A stretch of DNA of 64,000 nucleotides, taken from contig JAJKFH010002364.1 in the NCBI GenBank assembly GCA_023333565.1, positions 310,001-374,000 of the forward strand, read 5' to 3'. Positions 1 to 13,400 of the stretch are shown here, in pieces (the first letter of the stretch is position 1; every line of letters begins with the position of its first letter). A program made the translations under genes and the position numbers. The notes under the pieces are model-generated. The model was not told where the DNA came from and did no database searches. It saw only the letters and a program-made list of their open reading frames with translations. The DNA comes from Puffinus mauretanicus (taxonomy: Eukaryota; Chordata; Aves; Procellariiformes; Procellariidae).

Positions 1-1080
1 GATGCCACTTCTAATTCTAAATGTTTCATCCCCCCTTCCTCTGGCTTGTGACTGCAATGGCACTATGCTCCTGGGGGACCAAGGAGGGCATGTCCCCATG
101 TGGGAACGGAATAATCACACGCCCTTGGCCTATGCCCACACCCAGATATAGGAGGTGGAAGGGCGTCTTACTCTGCTCCACCATCTGGGATAAATGCTGG
201 GTTAGGTCAGGTCCTCCACCTGTGTTGGATGCTCCGCTGGAAGAGCAGCACCAGGTGGAGAGATTGGTTCCCAGTCCTGCTGTTGGCATGTCCAGCATGG
301 GACATTGAGGAGATTGTTTCTGCCAAAAGCCTGGCTCCTCTTCGGGGAAGGAAGCAGAGGTGTAAGGGGGAGAAACCTGGCGTTTGAGACGGGAAAAATG
401 AGGATTAGGAAGGTTGCCGGCATGAGGTAACTCGTCTCTCAGGCTTAAGAAAGTGTCAAGTTGCCAAAACAGAGATCACAGAAATACACCCAGCAAGGGA
501 GGGTTTGATACTGTCTTGGGAACCGCTGCTGTGAGCTCAAAATCGCTCCATTAAGGTCCCAAATTGCAGGCCCACGCTATTGTATGAGGGATTGTTGAAG
601 CTGCTGCTGCTGTTGATGGCAGTGGACCATCAGCAAGTCTGCTTCACCACCCCACCACGGTGTGAAACCCCAGCTGAACAACATCACTTTACTCCTTCCC
701 ATCACCAACAGCCCCTCCTGCAGCTAAACCCTGCCCCATGCCTGTCCAGCTGTTCGCCCATCCTCATTCGATTTTTTCATCCTTTCAGACCTTCTCCTGG
801 TCATAAACTTCAGCCAGAAACCGAGAAACTCCCTCCTTCAGCCGGTGTCTGTTGTAGTCTGGTATTATTTTTATTCCCACCTTCCCCCCCAGTCATCTCC
901 ATCGCAGACTGCCGTCTCATCCCTTCTCCCATCTCCCCCCGTGCTCCCTCTGCACAGGCTCATCCTGAACAAACCTCTTTTGTCGGGCCACCCCACACAA
1001 CAAGAAAATTAGCATCATTCGGGCATGTTGAGGCCACCACAGCAGCTACAAGCCATGATTATGGTGCATGTGGTTAGCAC
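1..1080. other. Non-coding, nothing recognised
   Basis: Mixed composition with a C/T-rich stretch at 640-960 and a short CTGCTGCTGCTG run near 600. Open frames here show no family features. Confidence 0.7.
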
Positions 1081-1480
1081 AGCCTGCAACATCAAACAGC
1101 GTGTTTACAACAGATGTAATCCGTAATGATATAACAGGTGTATAACAGTCAATACCAGCATTGTAGCGATCAAATAACTTTGTGGCACGTTCACATTGAT
1201 CCGGTATTAATCCAACTCCCTCGGGGTTTTGGTCTATGATTTATACGACTCACTGGGAGGTTTCGGCACCTATTTGGCACAGCACCAAACTCCAGGCAGG
1301 GATCAGCATATAATTTACCTTTGCAGCGAGAGCTTTTTAAATCCACGCTCTTAGCAAGCCAGGTTTGTCAATGGCACTTTGAAAAGAAGGGCTTGTCGGA
1401 GCACGCAGAGACACGTTTCTTTCAAAGGGTGATTCATGCGCTGCAGCTTCGGCGACTGTCCTGGTTTTACATGCTCGAAT
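1081..1480. promoter_or_regulatory. Candidate regulatory element (FOX motif)
   Basis: An AT-richer, low-CpG block free of repeats between GC-rich flanks. TGTTTAC (1102-1108) is a full forkhead site. Homeobox-type TAAT cores and CAGGTGT follow. No open frame of note. Conservation is inferred from texture only. Confidence 0.3.
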
Positions 1481-1960
1481 GCTGATGAATTAAAGCAGCG
1501 AGAGGAACGTAGCCCGTGTCAGCTCTCACAGGCTCCTGCCCGCGCTATGAATTTCCTCTGCATACCCTTTATACGTTAGCCCAAATCGTTTACCTTAACG
1601 AGGAGGCATACGGGAGAGGATGGGATAAAAGCATACCGAGGGAAGGAGGATGGGGAGCTTCTGAAGGGGAATCAAAGCAAAATCCCAAGGTGGCACATCC
1701 AAAACCAATGGGGGAAATACTTTTCCACCCAGGCCCTGGTTAAATTGTTAAATTGTTTAATTGTTAAATTTGAGACCAAAAAATGGGCGAGATTCAAGGG
1801 AACGACGGCCGTTCAGAGGGATAACAAGAACGTCTGCAGCCATCTAAGACATGGGATGCTCGCCCGGGGCAGGCGTCGGAGCCTGGCTCGTGGTTCTGCT
1901 CCCGCCTAACAGGAGTCAGCCCTCCTTTGACTAGTCAAGGGTCCTCATTTAGAAACTCAT
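1481..1960. other. Non-coding, nothing recognised
   Basis: Contains a small (TTAAATTGT)n-like stretch at 1740-1770. No gene signal. Confidence 0.65.
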
Positions 1961-2300
1961 CACACACCTAATTTTAGTTCGCACCTCTACAGGCAATTTG
2001 CAGGCAAAACACCGGCGATCAAACATGCGCGGCAAATTAGGAGCTGCCTTTTAATAACGAGGGCGAAATGTGTTGCTGAAGGAGCATGGAAAGGAAGCTG
2101 GTGTTGTGCGTGCTGCAATCCAACAAACGAGCTTCGCTTGCAGTGGTGGCAAGCTGGTAACTTTCATGAGTATTAAATGCAATTAAAGAAACAAACACTC
2201 TCCATCATTCCCCAGAGTGAGAGATATTATCAGTTGTGGCTTTGTATTTTTACATAATCACAGTTTAAAGGAACATTTTTCCATATGTGGAAATTCCCTG
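1961..2300. promoter_or_regulatory. Candidate regulatory element
   Basis: AT-rich repeat-free block with ATTAAATGCAATTAAAG near 2171 and a TTATCAG (GATA-type) site near 2227. Inferred from texture and motif content only. Confidence 0.25.
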
Positions 2301-4020
2301 TTTTCTCCTCCAAACGCTAACAAAATCCTTGCCGCTGGCTGGCTCCGCTCTTTTCACGGCTCCCTGTTATGGCACTCCTGCTTGCCCCAAGGCCCCGGGG
2401 AGAAGAGATGGGCCCAAAACAAACGCCAGAGGTGAACGTGCTGGAGATCCAGTCCTACACCCAAACAGCACACGTTCCCTCTGCTCGGGGTGTTTTTTGA
2501 AAATTCCCCTCTCCCAATGTTGAAAAGGCTTTTGTGATCTCAGAGCCCTCCTCTTTCGGGCTTCCCGCCCTCGCGACGTGATCAAGAGGCACGTCCCACC
2601 CATCGCTGCGTGACCCTCAACCCGAAACCGGGCTTCCTCCAGGGTTAAGTAGTACGAAGGGCACAGCAACCTCGGGGAGCTCCACGGAGTTTGGCCCAAC
2701 TGAGTCAAACCTGCCTGTGCCACTGGGTGGACACCTTGGGATCTGGCTAACGATAACGGCTTCCTTCTCTGATGCAATTAAAGCAGTTGAGCACAGCCTT
2801 GCTCCAAGATGAAACAGGTCGCATGTGGGGCTTTGACTTGGAGCATAGCTGCTCTGTGGAAGCTTCATGCTCTTCACTCTTCAATGCAACGGCCCAATTA
2901 TTTGCCCCCTTGATGGGGAGCGGGGCCAGATACAGCAGGCTTGGAGGGAGGCTCGTGCCAAGGACGTGCTGCTCAGGATGCCCGTAGCTTGCACAAACAT
3001 GTTTGCATGCCCAAGCTGTCTCGCACACCCATCTAAAAGTGTCCACACACCCATCTAGAAGTGTCCACACGTGGTTGTCCATGCGTCCGTCTACACCCCA
3101 TTTCAATCCAGCCGCAATCGCAGAAGGCAGATGCGCTTCTCCCACGTCTTCAAACCATTGGCCCAAGCACCCTTTGCACCGAGCGGAGATTTCTGGCTTG
3201 CTCGCACGGCCTTTGCTCGACTTGTTTGTTTGCCACGCACGCTGTTGGTGTGCAGCTTGCCTGCTGAGCTTTTCTCTGCCTGCATTCAGTATGTGGGCAG
3301 GTCTGCTCTGCTCTTGGGTGTCATCTCACTTAGTTGCAAGCCTTGCAGAAGCTGCCCAACTCTCCTGGCCTCCACCACTCAGCCCGTGAACAAGCCCCCA
3401 GAACTACTGCAGGGGGCTAAGGTCTTGGAGCAGCCTGAGCTCTCCCACCACCTCAATACAGCTCCCAGAGAGCTTCTCTACAAGCTGTAAACCCGATCAC
3501 CAAATCTTGAAACAATAAAGGTCTGTTCTTCTGGTGGGAGCAGGAGAAGGTTTAATGGCATCAGTACACAGTGAGTGGAGGCACTTCATTACACTGACCT
3601 ACTTATGGATGTTGCCTAAGGAGACCTAAATCCACATGGAAATCATCCAGGAAAGTCTATTGATACTGAGTCCATCACAGGAGACACTTAACTCGGGATT
3701 GGACTTTGAAACCTGTATCCATTGAGTGATCCAGACAGATCATCTCAGGATGTGGGACACCAACTGTGGGTCCGGGACCACTTAATAAGACTGAGGAACA
3801 GTCCCACCATCTCTCTGCCAAGCCACGATGTGCTATACATGAAGATCCTCAGGAAGGGACTAAGCTCCGTGGTATACTGACCCATACTGTGTTTTCACAC
3901 TCTCCTGCATGCACATTCCAATTTGGTATGAGACAGACAAGAAGACACCAAAGCTTTGAAGTTTTTCTCAGATCAAGGCAGTTATTGCTGTTATTTTCCA
4001 TCTGGCAAGACTTTGAGGAC
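2301..4020. other. Non-coding, nothing beyond a small tandem repeat
   Basis: Several overlapping open frames of 60-140 codons on both strands at 2287-3490 reflect GC-rich composition, with no splice or domain signal. 3500-4020 is of mixed composition with no recognised repeat. Confidence 0.65.
3024..3065. repeat. Two-copy tandem repeat, 22-bp period
   Basis: CACACCCATCTAAAAGTGTC and CACACCCATCTAGAAGTGTC differ at one base of 20. A third, partial and diverged copy may follow (CACACGTGG...). Confidence 0.85.
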
Positions 4021-4480
4021 CTATGACTGTTTCCAAACATGTTTTCTGGGAATGTTACCATATTAGAAAACATTTAGATATAAAAAGTCACCCCTTATGG
4101 GAAAATCTTGTTAATGTGGAGCCACCGGCGGGAGCTCTCGTTAAAAATTCCTTTCTGCTTGATAAGGACTTTCCTTATCTAAACAGTGGTTTGGTGTCCT
4201 CCTCCCCGGTCGGCTGGTGGTGTGTCATGGAGTCTGGGAAGGCTCTTCCTCACAGGCAGAAGAGGAAAGTCTGGACAAGCCGCCTTTTATGCCATTGTTT
4301 AGGTGGCTAGAGCCCGTAGCGTTGACGTTTGTTATCACCTCGCCGCTCAATGCGGTGCTGCAGGTGGTGAGAACCGATCACCTTTGCAAAAATAAGGACA
4401 GACAGACATCACAGGCAGATCGCAGGTTCGATTCGCAATAGGTGTTGTCTATCACATTGCAAAGTCAAGGAAGGACAGGT
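4021..4480. promoter_or_regulatory. Candidate regulatory element (palindromic GATA pair)
   Basis: GATAAGGA (4161-4168) and TCCTTATC (4172-4179) form an exact palindrome with a 3-base spacer, giving two opposed GATA-factor sites. The surrounding 4021-4200 is AT-rich and repeat-free. Confidence 0.35.
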
Positions 4481-5990
4481 CTACTGGGGAGACCAGCCCT
4501 TGGGACAGCCTGAATCCCTCCAGGGACACGTGCAGGCAGAAGCTCTGTCTAACCCAAGGCTCTGCTCTGGTCCTGGACCCACTGGCCATGCACCTACCCA
4601 TGTCCTGGAAGCAGAATCAGCCCCTCCATGGGCAACCTGATAACCAAACTCGGGAACATCTCTTCCCCTGTCTCCTTCCTGTTTCCCTCCTCTTCTTCTT
4701 CTGCCAAAATCAAACCATCCTGGATACCGATCACCTCTGATGCTCACACTCATTCAGCCACACAGGGCTACACATAGCTGCCGTTATTTGATTTTATTTC
4801 TAATCTGTTGTCATTTTGTTTACCAAATCCCTTTAAGCCCCTTTTAAATAGCTGAGGGACCATTAGGGGCTATTTCCCAGCTTTGCTTCTCCTTGTGCTC
4901 AGTCTCTTTCAAGCACCTTTAAATCCTTGCCCATTTTTACCCTTTCTGTTCCTGTCAGGTAACCAGCATATTGCCTACAGTGAAACCTCAGCTCCTCTCC
5001 ACTCTGATGGGCACCTCTGCAGACCAAGGACCTCCCTGGTGGCTACTACATGAACTTGATGCTCCACCACCTTTAGCTGCAGGAGCTCTAGCAAGGATGA
5101 CCATTTTCTTGAGCAGCTCCCAGCTTTCCACGGAGATTTCAGGGCTTGCAGGCTGTGAGGTGAGCTCGTTCCCTCCTAGGGGAGCCCAGGAGATGCCGCA
5201 AGCCCAGGGAGAGCTGCCAGACCAAGATGTCCAAGGTTCCCCAAACCCACGTCAGGTCACGCAGGATCCTAAGAGCCCATCCCAGGATGTCTGGCTCTCA
5301 GGCTCAAGCCTGGAGCTGGTGGCCTGGTAGCTTCCCAGGGAAATAACTTTGTGGGGTGGGAGAAGGGGGTCCCAGGGCTTTTTGGCTCTTGGCTCTCAAC
5401 AGGGAGGCTGAAAGCCTAGAGGTAGGTTTACTTCTCCACCCTCAACCTACATGCCGAGGCCTCTGCTTCTGGTCCATGAAAGCTTGCCGAAGCCCAGATC
5501 TTCCTCACAGAGGGAATACCTGAGGATGAGCAATTTGGCATGTTCCTACAGTGCTCCACTTGCAGTGTCCTGCGGCTGCGGCCGTTGTGATCCTGAACTG
5601 GAGGCACCAAATTAACCGGGATCCCCTATGTGCACCTATGTAGTGTCCATCCTGGCAGGGACCTCCAGGAGCTGAGTTCGAGACCTTCACCCAACCCACC
5701 CCATATGAACCGTTGCTATTTGGGAACCTCAGGGCACAGGCACGGCAGCTCCCACCGAATCCAGCTTGCCCGCGGCTTGGGAATACCTGCAACCCCCACC
5801 CCCGTCTTGATCACTGCTGTATTTTCTAAGCCTTTCTCGCTCCTCCTCCTCCTCTTCCTCGGTCTCGCTGAGCTGCAAGGTGAGTCCCCAGCGACTGAAG
5901 GATTCACTGCAGAGCATTGCTTGCATTTTTGATTATGCAGTTCAGAGCCCTCGAAAGAGCCCTGCAGCCACTTAGCTCATGATGACGACT
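4481..5990. other. Non-coding, mostly unremarkable
   Basis: A perfect forkhead site TGTTTAC lies at 4817-4823 in a small AT-rich patch (4770-4880) that also has TTTTAAATAG. The remainder shows no gene or repeat. Confidence 0.55.
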
Positions 5991-6290
5991 GATACCAAAC
6001 ACCGTTTCCTCTTATTGCAAGCAAGTAAAAATAAACAACATCCTACTGTACCTGCCTCTATCCAGGAAAGCACAGTAACCAGTATTTATAGATAAACAGA
6101 GATACATTGCCTGCTGGGGTCTGCTGCAATGAATTTAGACCTGAAGATTGAAAATCCAATTGTGTTTATAAATCAGCTGTGACATGCCAGTGTCATGTCA
6201 TCAGCGGAAGGCAAAGGGCATGTTTACTACAAGCAAAGGCACACGCTACAGTCATATGCATAAGCAAGTCTCTGCGCAGACAGGTTATTT
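5991..6290. promoter_or_regulatory. Candidate regulatory element (FOX and POU-like motifs)
   Basis: A dense AT-rich block with many short A/T-core motifs. TGTTTAC at 6221-6227 is a full forkhead site, and ATATGCAT at 6254-6261 resembles a POU site. No repeat similarity, no meaningful open frame. It looks like a conserved vertebrate enhancer but this is not tested. Confidence 0.35.
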
Positions 6291-9200
6291 TTTTGCATAG
6301 TGGTTTTTTGATTTTTACATGACTTAAGGATAATGCTTTAGGAGCCTTCTTTTTTTCTTTGTGCAATTTTTTTTTTATAGTAACGTTGTTTTTTCCCCTT
6401 TTGTGATTGACTGGAGGTTTTGTTCGGTTTTGTTTTTTTTAATGTTCTGAAGAATGTTTGTGCTTTTTTTGGCATCTTATTACATACCTCAAAAAACCTG
6501 ACTAAAGCCCTGGCTGCTTCTAAAGCTCCTGCCAAAAGGAATTCATGCTCCTCTAAATTTGCTGTTCGCATTTCTCGTTCCAACTGATATTTTTAATAAT
6601 AAATATGGTTACTAAGAATAGCTCTTTACCACCTCTGTCAGCTCTGGTCTTTTATTTGGACTCAGATCTCATCCTGGGATTAACTGTTTGTCTTGAGCAA
6701 AAATCAGCACCGTATCAAGACTCTGTGGGGACCCTTCTCGCAAGTTGTCTGGTGTCCTTAGGACATGCAGCAAGGGGCCAGCCCCGGTGCTGGTGTGCTG
6801 CAGCCTCCTACCCGCCTGGCATCTCGGAGGTGCCGTGATTTACACGGCTAAGCCCAGGCTTTCCCAATCCCCAATCCCTCTCCCTGAATCACTTTGTTTT
6901 CCCTGATGCCGCCTGTCGCCAGCTCCGCAGCCAGGTTTCCACATCCGTCTCCTTCCATCACGCTAGCCAGGTTTTTTTAGCTGCTTTTTTTCTTTTTTCT
7001 TTTTTTTTTTTTATCCTCTAGACCAGGCCCTCTTATTAGATATGCCCTTTTCACTGACCCTGAATTATTGCTACCCATGGTCTTAGAAGAACAGTGTTTT
7101 TTGTTAGTCTAAGAGCACATGTGACAACCCTCTTCCTGGCCAACACCAGAGGTTGAACCAGAGATTTCCAGGCCAAAACCCAGGCATTTCAGCAAAAGCT
7201 ACAGGCTCTGAATGTGATCCGTGAGTTCAGAGGAGGACAAGGGAATCATCGTCTATTTGGGGACCTGCCGGAAGACACTAATCAGAAAGATGTGCACAAA
7301 TTTAATCCAGAGCACGCAAGAGTTTTCCCCAGGCTGAATCTAACCTCCGTCGGTGGCAAACATCCCATTCCCGCTGCAACGGGGCTGCCGGCAGGAGCCA
7401 GTATTTTAACACCCGAGAGTTTTACTACATCCCATCTGGAGCGAGCGGTGCCTGCCCGGCGGCGGCGGGGAGTGGGACCTTAATGGGGAAGGGCATCCCG
7501 GTCCTTAGGGGTCTGGGCTGGAGGAAGGTTCCCAGCTCCGCTGCTCTTTAGGGTTTGCAACAATTTGCAGATTGGTGTTGGCACTTCCAAGGCTGGGCTG
7601 GCAGCGAGAGCTTTAACCAAGACGGACAGATTCCCTGCTGCGGGTTTAAATGGAATAACGACGTCTCTCCAGCTTGAGTGATACTGGGGCAATCTTTTTC
7701 TGTTCTGCTGTGTTTCCCCCCGATGTCCTCATCCTCCCCCCGCTGCAGGTCACTGCTGCAGCCCGGGCCATCGGGAGGGCTGCGCGCTGCCGCTCCTCTG
7801 CCTTTGTGCTTTGGGAGGTGTCGGGGGGGGGGGGATGATTTTTATAACTCTTTGAACCAACGCAAGCAGAGCTAATGGTAAAAGGCAATCAAATCTTCTG
7901 CTCCAAGGCATAAGCTGGTTGCCTGCAGGGTCGGGGAGGAATTTCGCCCTCCTGGGCTTGGAGGCTGCTCAGCATCAGCACAGTTTGAGCCTCACCCCAA
8001 AAAACTCTCTGGTTCTTATAACTCTTCTTTTTTTTTTTTGTCGTGTTGCATAGCTGTGAAAAATGACAGAGGGAACAATAGGTGCTTATGGGGTCCCCGA
8101 GGAACCCGCAGTAAGCGGGGCTGGGGGAGCTGCTCATGGCTCTGCTGGACCTCGGGGCAAAGCCCTGCGCTGGCATCGGGCTGCCTTTTCTCTCGGGGTT
8201 TTTGATTGCCTCTCTGATCTCCTGCTCTCCCTCTGTGGCACGGTGGGAGTTTTCTGCCTTTAGGTCCTTCCTTTTCAACTCCAAATGCCTTTGGGTGCTG
8301 TATTCACCTGGACTAAACCTCTACGTGTGCCTGAAGGGTGGAAGCCCTGGGGTGGGAGATGCTTCCACCACCACTCCAGTCCCGACCCGAGTCCTTTCCC
8401 TGGGGAGAAGCTCGCCTTAGCTTGGTCAAGGCGTACCAGCATGACAGACGGCAAAAATACAAGCAGGCACAAGCAGAGAAACAACCGTTGGGAAGGCAGG
8501 AGTTCAGAGGTAAGCCAGCTGTCCTCGGGTAACAAACTCCAGGCCACCCACATCAGAGCACCAACCTCAGCTCCCTCCCAGCAGAAATGACCAGGGGCAA
8601 ATCTCAAAGGCAGAGCCAACGCGCAAGACACACACACCTATCGGCACGGTCTCGCGGGGGAAGAGCAGGCATCAAAGGCATCGCGGCCTCTTCTCCCGAA
8701 TCCGGCTGTGCCGCAGCCCTGGGACGCCGTGCCGGGGAGGATGGAGGTGCAGGGAGGCTTCGCTCGGGCTCCCTCCCGGCTCTCGGCACCCCTCTTCTCC
8801 AGCCGGACCCACAGAAGGGTGAACCCACTGCGGCTGCCTCCTACGAGAAAGAAAACACGCACACACGAAAAAAAGGGCTGGAATTTTTTTTTTTTTTCTG
8901 TTGCATTCTGAAACCAATAATTAAATTTAAAAAATAACCCAACAACCATTAAAGCAAATTAAGTATGAGGTCTAAGCTACCGGCAGAAGTTTGATTTAAA
9001 AACAGCAAAGCAAGCACTTCTGGTTGGGAGTCCTCATAATTTGTCTCGTACGGATGGTCAGAGAGAGCGAGGGAGGGAGGGAAAGCGGGTGAGAAACCAT
9101 GGATAACGTGGGGTATGACCCGCAGGTGGCATGGGACCCTCTGGAGCTGGCATGTGGGTTACGGCCACACTTTACCCCTCTTGTTTTGCACCAAAGGAGC

Positions 9201-10190
9201 ATTTGGGTGGCGGTGGCTGAGCGGCACTGGCTCCACTCCACCATCTCCAGCACACATGTGCTGCTCAAAACCTTGCCCAAAATAAGGCAACCTTGCCCCA
9301 AAATCAGAGAGCTCTCAGACCTAGAGGGGCAGGGATGATGGGAGATGCTGTGTTCATGGGTGCGATTGCACCACCAGTCCCCGCTAAGCATCTTTTTGGG
9401 GCATCCTCTTCTCCGGGGAGAAAATCCCACTGTCCCTTCCCATTCCTGCCCATCTCCCTTCCTCACCTCTGGGGAAAGTTTGGTGCCTTTTTGGTCCCGG
9501 CCACTAAGTCAGCCCAAACCAAGGGTCCCACCAACATACAGCTGTGTCTTTCTGTACTACAGTCACCAGCTCGTCCCTTTGGTGTGGGTGAACGCCCATG
9601 TCACACAAGGCACATCTATGTCCCCCTGAAGGAGCAGACAGAGGGGCTTGCTCTGCCAGCCCTCAAAATGCATCGCTGGGCTCCAAACCTTCCCCCAGGG
9701 GATAAAACCCCACAGCCTGTCCCTGAGGCCAGCCTTGCTCACCCACCACGACTATCACCTGACGGCGTGCAAGCTGTGCTGCTCAACCTTTTAAAAAAAT
9801 CCCTAAATTGTTCTTTTTTTTTTTTTTCTTTTAACTGGGTCTGTCTGTCCATCCCAAATCCTGGCCTGTCTGGGGAGATGGAGGAGTGGAAAGTGCCCTC
9901 TTCCCTCCTGGCTGACCCCCTCACCAAACACTCATAGGACCACGGTGTCCAGCAGCCCAGTCTCTTGGGGTTTCAGCTCCTGGGGATGACCCTAAAGAGG
10001 GGACCGGGTATTTCAGGCCACCCTGGGGGATGGGGGTGGCAAACCCATGGGCTCAGGGGAACCGCCGCTGGCTGCTTCCCCCCGCCACCACCCCCCTGCC
10101 CTCCGCAGCCCCCTCCCCGCGTCCCCCACCCACGGCCCTTCGCCGGGGGAGCCGCCGCGCGGCGCAGCCTGCCCAGGGCTGGCAGGTCTG
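6291..10190. other. Non-coding, GC-rich in parts
   Basis: Homopolymer-rich spots occur at 6340-6480 (T), 6978-7013 (T/C), 7820-7832 (G) and 8885-8900 (T). 7440-7800 and 8640-8780 have raised CpG but no open frame with family features. A 214-codon open frame at 9293-9937 is low in complexity and has no domain signal. Confidence 0.6.
9269..9308. repeat. Two-copy tandem repeat, 20-bp period
   Basis: AACCTTGCCCAAAATAAGGC followed directly by AACCTTGCCCCAAAATCAGA. Confidence 0.75.
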
Positions 10191-10420
10191 CGCCTTGCGA
10201 GAGACATCAAAGTCTCGCCTGGAATGTGTGTGGCTCTGCAGGGCTGCGAGAGATACGGAGCCAGGGATCATGAAAGAGATACTGCGATGGTTATCGCCCC
10301 ATCAAATCAAGGGGAAGCTGAGCGTCAGGCTTGCCAACAATACCTGTTATTGTTCCTCCCCTGCGCGGTGCTTTATTAAGCGCTATAATCATTTTAATAT
10401 TCATGCATCTCCGCAGCCAT
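10191..10420. promoter_or_regulatory. Candidate regulatory element with SOX-dimer-like site
   Basis: AACAAT (10336-10341) and ATTGTT (10349-10354) face each other across 7 bases, the layout of SOX8/9/10 dimer sites. An AT-rich homeobox-like stretch follows (TTATTAAGC, AATCATTTTAATATTCAT). The block contrasts sharply with GC-rich flanks at 10080-10190 and 10500-10620. Confidence 0.4.
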
Positions 10421-13400
10421 TCCACCCCCCTCCCCTTCTCCTCCTCTTTGCTTTTCAACATATTCCACGTTGGAAAGTGCCTTTCTTGCATTTCCTGGGA
10501 ACTCGCTTTCCCTCCGGGCAGCAGGTGTTTCGGTCCGCAGCACCCAGGCAACGTCCCTCTCCGCACTGAGAAAAGGGGATTTTCTCTTGGTCTTTTGCTT
10601 CGCCCCCCACCCCCACCTCCTTCCATCCACCTTCCGCCCCCTTTTCCTTCAACTAAAAGCTAATTAACCACCACCCTGCTCAAATGATGGCATTGTTTCG
10701 CTATCAGTGCAAGGGAGAAGTTGGAAGCCCTTGGCCACACAGTGCTCCCACTTTGGTGGGGTGTATGTTCCCAGGACATCCCCTCCATCCCCGGATGGCT
10801 CAAGAGTGGTCCAAGGATGTCCCCACAGGGATGCTGCAAGGCAGATGCTTTCCAGCAGCTGTGCATGGGTTGGGGTCTGCACCAGCCAGCCTTGGGATAA
10901 GCAATCGAGGCACAACGGTTTGCACCACCTCGGTGGTACAAGGATGGGGAGGTGCCTTCACCCATCCTTCGCAGGCTCTCCAGACTTCATTCCTCAACTC
11001 AAAGAATAAAACTGTTTGCGGGGTGGATCTAAGTGCGGGTAGCCCAGAAATCATGGCACCGCTTCCCCAACCTCCCTAACCTGATGGCACCAGTCCCCTG
11101 GCCCCGCTCATCACCTCCATCCTCCCACCCCATCATGCAACGCACAACAGGTTCAAGCGGCAGGATGTTTATTCGGGGATTACAGCCCTAAGAAATACCT
11201 ACGACATGGAGATTTATTTTTCGGCGTCTCATCCGTTCTGGTCTGGGCAGTGTTTTCCCAGGGGTGGAGGTGTCCCTGTCACCGGATCCTTGGGAGCAGA
11301 GGCTATAAGTCATTGAGAAAACAGCAAATTTGGGAGTTGTTTCGTGGGTAGGTACTGCAAAAATCTCCTTCAAATGGCTGTTCACGGGGTTAGCTGCTGA
11401 TAAGGGAGGAGAAGCGTTGCAGCTGGCAGGCCCTTGCAGCAAAGGCTGCTGCTGAGGATGTTGGGAGTAATTTGGAGGAGAAGAGGCTCCAAGGCTGATG
11501 CTGTGCTGCTTCGCACCTCGCCTGGATGATTGCAGCGTTGCTTTCCTCCTGCTTGGCCCAGCTGTGATCCACCCCAAAAAATGGGGCCACAGATTCATAC
11601 GCTTTCCCCAGAGACGCAACCAGGCCTGATGACAGGGTGAGGGACACTTCAGCCAAAAGCAAAGCCCAGAAGCAGCACCTCCACCTGGCTTCCAGCTCCA
11701 CCCAGAGCATGTTGCTCATCCCAAAGTTTACTTTCATTTTAAGGCAACTAAATCCATTTTTAAACTCCTTCCTCGGTTTAGTAACCGAGCATTTCACTTG
11801 GAAATGAGATGGGGAAAAGGTACCTCTGAAATCATTAGAGTGAAATTAAAATTTAAAAAAAGGCACGGTGGGATAATTGCCCAAATTCCCCCAAGTAGCT
11901 TGGGATCCCTTCCAAACCCCGGCTTTCTGGTTACCATATTTGAGTAAAACCTTCCCGTTTGGTGCATTTGGAGCACCTGTGGCAAAGGGAACCGGGTGCA
12001 TTCAGAGTCCGATGGCAATGATGGAGGAGCGGAGGGGGGACCCCTGAGCTGCCAGGGGACAGGCGAGGGGACAGCAGAGCCCCGTCCGGGCTAGGGGAAG
12101 GGGTTGGCCATGCACCACGCTCCAGGGCCAGTCTCCCCCCCCATCACCAGCAGCTCAGGGTACCCCAAAACAAGACGGGACTTCAAGGTGGGTCAGGTTT
12201 TGGCCGAGGAAACATGTCCTTCTCCTGTCTGTCCGACAAATTCCCCTTTACCAGCAGCAGGTCTGAAGCCCGGTGCTGGGCTCATCCCAGCACGGTGCCG
12301 GGGTGCAGGATGCGGCCCCTGGCGCCTTCAGCTGCGGCTGAGGTATGCACAGCTGGGGCTCGCTGGCAGGGCTCTGCGCCGCCGTGGAGTTCCCCCGAGT
12401 TCAAAGCTCTGCTGCTGACTTTGTACCCCGCTGGAAGACACTTCCCCTCGCCGCCTTCCGGGTGAGATTTCATAGCTGCAGGAGAGAGGGCTTTTCATCA
12501 TTTAGCCTCAACTTTTTTTACTTTCTTTCTTTTTCCCCTCCCCTCCCCTCCCCCCCGCCTCCTTTCCTTTTTTTGGTAACAATATCCTATACAGAAAGGA
12601 AACAAACAAATTAACCGCTCGGTCTCCAGGCTGAGGCAGCCTCACCCACACAAAGCAGCCGTCGCCCTTGATCCCAAAAGCGCTACACCCCCTGCACCAT
12701 CCCACGGGCACGGCAGCGGCGGAGCCGATGGGGGCAGCCGGGGTTTTGCAGCTGCACGGAGCCCCGCTCGCCCCATGGCAGAGCTCAAGGTCAGGAGGGA
12801 GCTGCTTTGCTGGCACAGCCAGGGTTCGACCCAGGATTGGGGATCTGCAAGGCTGGTGTGCGAACGTGCCTCTGCTTCAGTCTCCTTCTCCTGCAGGGTT
12901 TCTTCTGTGAGCACAGAAACTACGGAGTCTTTTTCCCTAGAAGGAAGCACAGGCGATGCTGGGGTACATCAACATAGCTATTTCTGTAGTATTCACACCT
13001 CACATCTGGTGGCAAAGCAGCATGAAGCCTTAAGGGTTCATGGATTCAAGACCAATGGGTGCTTGGTGCCCCCTGCCCACCCCATGCATCAGCTTAATGG
13101 TAACCTGCCAAGCACAAGCCTCCACCAGTGCCACCTGCATCATTGTGTCCCTCCAGGCAGGTCTCTTGCCACTGCCACCAGTGACCCCTTGGGACCCCTT
13201 GGCCCCCTCTGCAGAGGTCACGCATGGGGCTGCAGGAGAGGTCCTCAGAGGTCTGTCAGTAGGGATGTTCCTAAAGTCACCGCAAAGGGTTTGAGTTGGG
13301 GTGTAGCTGAGACATTGACAGGCAAAGATGAGGCCTTGGGGCAGGCAAGGCTACAGGAGAGGGATGGTTTGCCCCAGACACCTGCCCCTCCGATGTGAAA

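Noticed and set aside
1241..1260. Partial match to the phage T7 promoter (ATACGACTCACT)
   Set aside because: The TATAGGG end is absent and no vector sequence surrounds it; a chance 12-base match.
4425..4434. GGTTCGATTC, a tRNA B-box-like sequence
   Set aside because: No A box, acceptor stem or cloverleaf can be formed around it.
9293..9937. 214-codon plus-strand open frame
   Set aside because: Proline-rich chance frame ending in a poly-T encoded phenylalanine run.
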